A stretch of DNA of 58,074 bases from DASRWI01 sp035654655 (lineage in GTDB: Bacteria; Bacteroidota; Ignavibacteria; Ignavibacteriales; Ignavibacteriaceae), in assembly GCA_035654655.1 (NCBI GenBank), contig DASRWI010000022.1:1-58074 (forward strand). The letters run 5' to 3'. The notes under the pieces are model-generated. The model searched no databases and was not told the DNA's origin. It saw only the letters and a program-made list of their open reading frames with translations. The translations under genes were made by a program, and so were the position numbers. Shown here piece after piece: positions 53,404 to 58,074 of the stretch. Position 1 is the stretch's first letter. Every line of letters starts with the position of its first letter.

Positions 53404-54046
53404 TACTTACGTTTTAATTAATAATTTTGAATAAATCTCACTCGCTCTAATCTTTCCCCACTTTATTCATCAAATTATTGATCAAAACCAATAATTATTA
53501 TGAACCCTAATTAGAACTAAAAATCAATTTATACCATTTATATTTTGTAGGATTATCTGTTTTGTCACCCATCCAGGAAAATATAAATTGTTAATGCCTC
53601 CTATAAATTCAAATTGGATACCACAAATAATAAAATAAACAATAAAATTATATTTATACCAATATAACCAACTGGCGAACAACACAATGAACCATTTAAT
53701 CTAAAAGCTAATATTTTGGAATTTAGGTAGACGTAATAAGAAAAATCAATTTTTATGCGATTAAAAGCGCACAATTGTGCGCTTTTAAAGCACTATTTAT
53801 ACCTCTCATTCCACCCTTTGGCAATTATCAATTAAGTTTCCAATTAGCATGATGGATTTCTATTTTGTAATTAAGAATAAGTTTTTAATTGTATTGTCCG
53901 CATAAATAAAGAAATCAAGTCTGGTGAAATCTGAATCATCCTATGGTTTCAGGGTATAAGGAGGTGAACTAATCTTTTTTTCAATTGGATTGTTACACAC
54001 TGAAGAATGTATATATTTAATTAACAATTACTTGTGCAATTAATAC
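53404..54046. other. Divergent promoter region between the beta-helix gene and the kinase gene
   Basis: These 643 bases must hold the promoters for both the minus-strand beta-helix gene and the plus-strand sensor kinase. No gene is visible. The one striking feature is a perfect 28-bp palindrome (53761-53788). An AAGGAGGTGA word near 53959 resembles a ribosome-binding site but is not followed by a gene start. Confidence 0.6.
53761..53788. promoter_or_regulatory. Perfect 28-bp palindrome, candidate operator or activator site
   Basis: TTAAAAGCGCACAATTGTGCGCTTTTAA is fully self-complementary; its core GCGCACAATTGTGCGC stands out from the AT-rich surroundings. Genes on both sides point away, so no terminator is needed here. 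It lies about 260 bases before the kinase start and 360 before the beta-helix start, a suitable distance for an enhancer-type site of an NtrC-like activator such as the one encoded downstream. That use is inference. Confidence 0.5.
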
Positions 54047-56029
54047 ATGACTATTCCAATATCAAAGATTCTGATTGTCGATGATGATACGTATTATCTT
54101 ACATTACTTAAGACAATACTAAAGAATATAAATGCTGATATACGGATTGCTGAATCTGGCGAGAAAGCACTCCTGCTGGTTCAGGAAAATGAATTTGCAC
54201 TGGCAGTTCTGGATATACAAATGCCGGATATGGATGGTTTTGAACTAGCAATGCACATTAGAAGTATGGAAAACCGGGATCTTGTCCCAATCATCTTTCT
54301 TACTTCCTATTTTTCCGATGAAATTCAAATGTTTAAAGGGTACGATAATGGGGCTATTGATTATTTGACAAAGCCTGTAAATAAAACAATCTTTATCAAT
54401 AAAGTCAAAGTCTTCCTGGAACTTGATCGACGCAAGCGAAACCTAATTTCCATTAATGAATCTTTGGAAAAATCAAAATTGGAACTGGAAATCCAGCAAA
54501 AGGAGTTACAAGTAAAGAATGAAGAATTAAGAAAATCACAAATTGAAATTGAAGAATCTCAAAGAAAATATATCGAATTATATGATTTTGCCCCTTCGGG
54601 GTATCTGACAATAAATATACAATCCAAAATATTCGAGATTAACCTTAAAGGAGCACGATTATTGGGAGACGAACGCAGTAATCTGATAAATTGCTATTTC
54701 AAAGATTTTGTTGAGGATGATATGCTAAGGGTCTTAGAGGGATTCCTTGTCCAAATATTTGAAAACAAAACACCTTCAGGTTGTGAAATCAAACTTAATA
54801 CAAAAACGGGCAGATCTGTATTTGTATATCTGGAAGGTGCGGTAGGTGATGAAAAGCAAAAGTGCTTCCTGTCCATGGTTGATATAACCGAGTTGAAGAT
54901 TGCGCAGTTGGCATTAAAAGAATCAGAAGAATTGTACCATTCCTTATTAAGAACTTCTCCTGATGGAATAATAATTACCGATTTGGAGGGTAAAATAACA
55001 GAGGCCTCGGATGTAGCTTGTGAAATCTTAGGATATAAGGATAACTCAGAAATTGAAAATAAACACTTTATCGAATTTATACCAAAAACCTCATGGAAAC
55101 CGTTAATTAATATTTGCCAAGCAACAACAGGGGAAGGTTTAGTTCAAAATGTTGAATTAAAATTAAAAAGAATTGATGGCAGTGAATTTACCGGTGAAAT
55201 CAGCTGTACCCAAATAAAGGGACCGGATGGTAAATTAAAAGCTTATATGACAGATATCAGAAATATATCTGAAAGAAAATTACTTGAAAAGCAAATCAGG
55301 CATTCTGAAAGAATGGCGGGAATTGGCGAACTGGCCACAGGAATGGCACACGAAATAAACCAACCTCTTAACACGATTTCATTATCCATTGATAATATCA
55401 TTTTCTCAATGGAAAATAGAACACTGACAGATAATTATTTAAAGACAAAAATTAATAAAGTATTTGAAAACATATCAAGAATTAAAAACATTATAGACCA
55501 CGTCAGAACCTTCTCAAGGGACCATGAAGATTTTGGCCTGACAGAATTTGATATCAACAAAAGTATTTCTTCAAGTATTTCATTGATATCTGAGCAAATG
55601 AACCACAAAGGAATTGAATTGATATTCAACGAATCAACTGAAATTCCATTATTGAGAGGAAGTACCCATCGTTTTGAACAAGTTATGCTCAATCTTTTAA
55701 TAAATGCCAAAGATGCTTTGGAAGAGAAAAAAGAAAAGATGGGCAAAGACTATAATAAAAGAATTGAGATATCGACCAGGAAGTCAAACGATCAAATCAT
55801 TATTGAGGTAAAAGATAATGGTATTGGAATTCCGGCAGATGTAATTGATAAAATACTACTTCCTTTTTATACAACCAAAGCTCCGGGAGAAGGTACCGGC
55901 TTAGGTTTATCTATTTCATATGGCATTATTAAAGAGCTTAACGGCGAAATTGAAATACAAAGTGAGACATTAAAGAGTACGACGATTAGAATTATTATCC
56001 CAATTATTAAATCCAGAAGTAAACGATAG
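54047..56029 (+). CDS. Soluble hybrid sensor histidine kinase (REC-PAS-PAS-HisKA-HATPase)
   Basis: A protein of 660 residues without membrane segments. The receiver domain is at about 5-125 (phospho-acceptor D56 in VLDIQMPDMDGFEL; acid cluster IVDDD at 10-14). A coiled coil (about 130-175) and two PAS domains (about 178-290 and 295-415) follow. The HisKA domain has H435 in GELATGMAHEINQPLNTISLS, and the HATPase_c has NLLINAKDALEE, DNGIGIP and GEGTGLGLSISYGI. It is expected to phosphorylate the NtrC-like regulator encoded 4 bases downstream. The N-terminal receiver means it can itself be regulated by another kinase. The signal is unknown. Confidence 0.93.
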   Translation: MTIPISKILIVDDDTYYLTLLKTILKNINADIRIAESGEKALLLVQENEFALAVLDIQMPDMDGFELAMHIRSMENRDLVPIIFLTSYFSDEIQMFKGYDNGAIDYLTKPVNKTIFINKVKVFLELDRRKRNLISINESLEKSKLELEIQQKELQVKNEELRKSQIEIEESQRKYIELYDFAPSGYLTINIQSKIFEINLKGARLLGDERSNLINCYFKDFVEDDMLRVLEGFLVQIFENKTPSGCEIKLNTKTGRSVFVYLEGAVGDEKQKCFLSMVDITELKIAQLALKESEELYHSLLRTSPDGIIITDLEGKITEASDVACEILGYKDNSEIENKHFIEFIPKTSWKPLINICQATTGEGLVQNVELKLKRIDGSEFTGEISCTQIKGPDGKLKAYMTDIRNISERKLLEKQIRHSERMAGIGELATGMAHEINQPLNTISLSIDNIIFSMENRTLTDNYLKTKINKVFENISRIKNIIDHVRTFSRDHEDFGLTEFDINKSISSSISLISEQMNHKGIELIFNESTEIPLLRGSTHRFEQVMLNLLINAKDALEEKKEKMGKDYNKRIEISTRKSNDQIIIEVKDNGIGIPADVIDKILLPFYTTKAPGEGTGLGLSISYGIIKELNGEIEIQSETLKSTTIRIIIPIIKSRSKR

Positions 56030-56033
56030 AGCC

Positions 56034-57476
56034 ATGACAATAAATGATACTGAAATCAATGAAAGTTATCGGTTGAACCAACAAATTAAGGTACTAGTCC
56101 TTGATGATGAAATTAACTTTACTGAAGAAATTGAAGAGTTTCTTCAAGCCAATGGTTTTGTTTCCTTTACAGCAAATAATGTTCAAAAGGGACGTTCCAT
56201 ACTTAAAAGTAAGGATATTGATTTAATGATCCTTGATGTTCGTTTAAAAGGCATTAGCGGATTAGATATCCTTAAAGAAGTGAAAGCGGAATATCCAAAA
56301 TTGGAAGTGATTATCGTTTCTGCTCACGGGGATATGGAAACCGTGATAAAAGCCTTGCGATATGGGGCTATTGACTATTTAAAAAAACCATTCAGGCTGG
56401 TAGACATTCAGATTGCCATTCAAAAAACCAAAAAGTTTATTGACCTTCAGCGAACTATCAAAAATTATGAGGAAACGAATTCACTGATATCTAAAAACCT
56501 GCAGGAAAAGATAAAACGTGATTTTATTGGCGAAAGTCCACAAATTAAGGACGTGCTTGATATGGCATTAACTGCCGCAAAATATCCTGATACAAGCGTG
56601 CTGATCACCGGTGAAAGTGGTACCGGGAAAGAGAATATTGCCCGGATTATCCATTATGAAAGTGATAGAAAGAATAATGTCTTCTGCGCGGTAAATAGTA
56701 GCGCTATCAGTGAAACTCTTTTAGAAAGCGAGTTTTTTGGCCATAAAAAGGGATCATTCACCGGGGCTATCACTGATAAAAAAGGATTCTTCGAAGTTAG
56801 CAATGAAGGAACCTTATTTTTAGACGAAATAGCAGATATGCCCATTAATTTGCAGGCAAAAATATTAAGGGCAATAGAGGAAAAGACCATAACGCGGGTT
56901 GGTGAAACGGATCCGGTAGCAACCGATTTTCGCATTATTGCCGCCACCAACCATGACATCGACAAGTTGATCAGGCAAAAGAAATTTAGATTGGATTTAC
57001 TTCACCGTTTAAATACCATCCATATACATATTCCTCCTTTGCGCGAACGTACTGCGGATGTTGAACCATTGCTTGATCATTTTGTATCTGAATTTTCCCG
57101 TAAGTTAAACAAACCCGTTGTCCGAATTGATAAGGATACTGTTCGCATGTTGAAAGGGTATTCTTTTCCGGGAAATGTCAGGGAATTACGCAATATGACA
57201 GAACGAGCGATCATTCTTTGTAAAAGTGATGTATTAACTGTTATGGATTTTCAAACACGAATTGGCAATGAACCTGAAACTCATAAAGAGAAGGTTTATT
57301 TTAATTTAGAGGAGAACGAATCTAACTTGATCCGTCTTGCATTAAAATTAAAAAACTTCAATCAGATAAAAACAGCTGAAATCCTTGGAATAACCAGGGA
57401 TTCATTAATTCGAAGGATGAAAAAATTTGGTATTCATGTAAATAAAATCGATAATTTACCCCCTGATAACCAATAA
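56034..57476 (+). CDS. NtrC-family sigma-54-dependent response regulator
   Basis: A protein of 480 residues. The receiver domain (about 15-135) has D68 in LMILDVRLKGISGL and K-P at the end of the domain (YLKKPF). A sigma-54 AAA+ domain (about 168-400) has Walker A GESGTGKE at 193-200, the sigma-54-contact loop as GSFTGA (240-245; the usual form is GAFTGA), Walker B TLFLDEIADMP, and RLNTIHIHIPPLRER. A Fis-type helix-turn-helix at the C-terminus includes NQIKTAEILGITRDSLIRRMKKF. It binds enhancers and activates RpoN promoters using ATP. Its targets are not known; nearby candidates are the beta-helix gene and the polysaccharide locus. The gap to the kinase is 4 bases. Confidence 0.95.
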   Translation: MTINDTEINESYRLNQQIKVLVLDDEINFTEEIEEFLQANGFVSFTANNVQKGRSILKSKDIDLMILDVRLKGISGLDILKEVKAEYPKLEVIIVSAHGDMETVIKALRYGAIDYLKKPFRLVDIQIAIQKTKKFIDLQRTIKNYEETNSLISKNLQEKIKRDFIGESPQIKDVLDMALTAAKYPDTSVLITGESGTGKENIARIIHYESDRKNNVFCAVNSSAISETLLESEFFGHKKGSFTGAITDKKGFFEVSNEGTLFLDEIADMPINLQAKILRAIEEKTITRVGETDPVATDFRIIAATNHDIDKLIRQKKFRLDLLHRLNTIHIHIPPLRERTADVEPLLDHFVSEFSRKLNKPVVRIDKDTVRMLKGYSFPGNVRELRNMTERAIILCKSDVLTVMDFQTRIGNEPETHKEKVYFNLEENESNLIRLALKLKNFNQIKTAEILGITRDSLIRRMKKFGIHVNKIDNLPPDNQ

Positions 57477-57807
57477 GCAATATTTTAACTGTTAAAAAAA
57501 TTCCAAAGAGAATATTTATTGAATTTTAATCAGATATTAATCAACTTTGCCTGTTAATCGGTATTTTATTGCCATTTGTTTGTAAAAATTCGAATGAGTG
57601 ACGAACAAATAGCGCACAAATGATAAAGAAAGAGCGAATTTTATTCAGTTGAAATTAATATCTAATGAAATACATTTTTGGTATTAATTGATAATACTTT
57701 TAATGCTCTGAAGCCATGGAAGCAGCCCATGTTAGCTATTTATTTCTTTAATGGTTTGGGTTGGTAAATTGAAAAAAAAAGCTGCCCGCGGGCAGCTTTT
57801 TTTATTA
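57477..57807. other. Gap between the sigma-54 regulator and yidC
   Basis: No gene is visible. Apart from the yidC terminator at its right end, the 331 bases are AT-rich sequence without recognisable repeats. Confidence 0.5.
57772..57803. terminator. Strong intrinsic terminator of yidC
   Basis: The self-complementary GCTGCCCGCGGGCAGC (57781-57796) is flanked by nine A on the left and seven T on the right. It can act on both strands; it sits 12 bases beyond the yidC stop codon and so ends that minus-strand transcript. Confidence 0.9.
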
Positions 57808-58074
57808 TTATCTTCTTGGTTTTGCACTTTTTTGTCTTGCCATCTCTTCCATTTTTAGCTGGAAGTTTGATTTTACAACCGGCTTCTTTTTATTGATTTG
57901 TATCTGAGCTCTAATCTTATTTTCATCAGTCATAGCTCTGAATACATACATTTGACCTATTGTAATTACGTTGGCCAGGAAATAGTAATAACTAAGTCCT
58001 GCAGGATAACTATTCAGAATAAACAAGAACATGACCGGCATTATATACATCATTGTTTTCATACCAGGCATTGC
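57808..58074 (-). CDS. yidC: Membrane protein insertase YidC, C-terminal part (runs off the window)
   Basis: Only the last 88 or so residues are present; the frame is open at the right edge. They include the last membrane segments of the 60KD_IMP domain (MPGMKTMMYIMPVMFLFILNSYPAGLSYYYFLANVITIGQMYVFRAM) with the characteristic N-S-Y-P-A-G-L-S-Y-Y-Y motif, and a basic cytoplasmic tail (KKKPVVKSNFQLKMEEMARQKSAKPRR). YidC inserts proteins into the inner membrane, alone or with SecYEG. Bacteroidota YidC is about 600 residues, so most lies outside the window. Confidence 0.95.
   Translation of the reverse strand, partial: AMPGMKTMMYIMPVMFLFILNSYPAGLSYYYFLANVITIGQMYVFRAMTDENKIRAQIQINKKKPVVKSNFQLKMEEMARQKSAKPRR

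Noticed and set aside
1..58074. tRNA, rRNA, 4.5S RNA, riboswitch or CRISPR array
   Set aside because: No cloverleaf, conserved rRNA word, known aptamer pattern or regularly spaced direct repeat was recognised by eye. A covariance-model search would be needed to exclude small RNAs fully.

Overview
The window is AT-rich DNA from a member of the Bacteroidota, most likely a Bacteroidales/Marinilabiliales-type marine or anaerobic organism. The evidence is type IX secretion C-terminal sorting domains (N-P-S/N-P-T motifs) on five proteins, a UpxY-type NusG paralogue at the head of a polysaccharide locus, a PUR-type DUF3276 protein, and two promoter candidates fitting the Bacteroidota -7 pattern TAnnTTTG. 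No rRNA, tRNA or CRISPR array was recognised. The species cannot be named from the sequence alone.

Layout. (1) 1-3675: minus-strand housekeeping genes: a PUR-family protein, then ffh-folD as a two-gene operon, with clear intrinsic terminators. (2) 3676-5904: a mostly non-coding boundary with a decayed repeat element and an orphan IS3 OrfA-like helix-turn-helix gene. (3) 5905-42136: one plus-strand capsule/exopolysaccharide or O-antigen locus of about 36 kb. It starts with UpxY, a Wzx flippase and a Wzy-like polymerase, continues with eight glycosyltransferases and sugar-nucleotide enzymes, and includes a CapA plus twin ATP-grasp block. It then has a WbpV/WbpL/WbpM-like module (4-keto reductase, initiating phosphoglycosyltransferase, 4,6-dehydratase) and Wza/Wzc export proteins. 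It ends with a six-gene cassette: NadE-like, AMP ligase, acetyltransferase, SGNH-like protein, acyl carrier protein and glutamine-dependent asparagine synthase. (4) 42267-48222: a beta-helix-like T9SS protein and three paralogous leucine-rich-repeat T9SS proteins. (5) 48223-53403: a repeat element, a small PAS protein, and on the minus strand a 1363-residue double beta-helix T9SS protein whose second helix resembles PL9 pectate lyases. (6) 54047-57476: a soluble REC-PAS-PAS histidine kinase and an NtrC-type sigma-54 activator. (7) 57808-end: the C-terminus of YidC on the minus strand.

How it fits together. The sugar genes predict UDP-GalNAcA (TviC/WbpP-like epimerase plus TviB/WbpO-like dehydrogenase) and a 6-deoxy-HexNAc such as QuiNAc or FucNAc, which would prime the lipid carrier. 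Wzx, Wzy, Wza and Wzc then form a Wzx/Wzy-dependent export route. Amide-forming enzymes of three different folds (ATP-grasp twice, NadE-like, AsnB-like) plus a carrier protein and an adenylating ligase suggest that the polymer's carboxylates or amines are decorated with acyl or amino-acid groups. This is the part most likely to hide undescribed chemistry. Separately, a dispersed element with terminal inverted repeats and a long perfect central hairpin occurs three times, at both edges and in the middle of the polysaccharide region.
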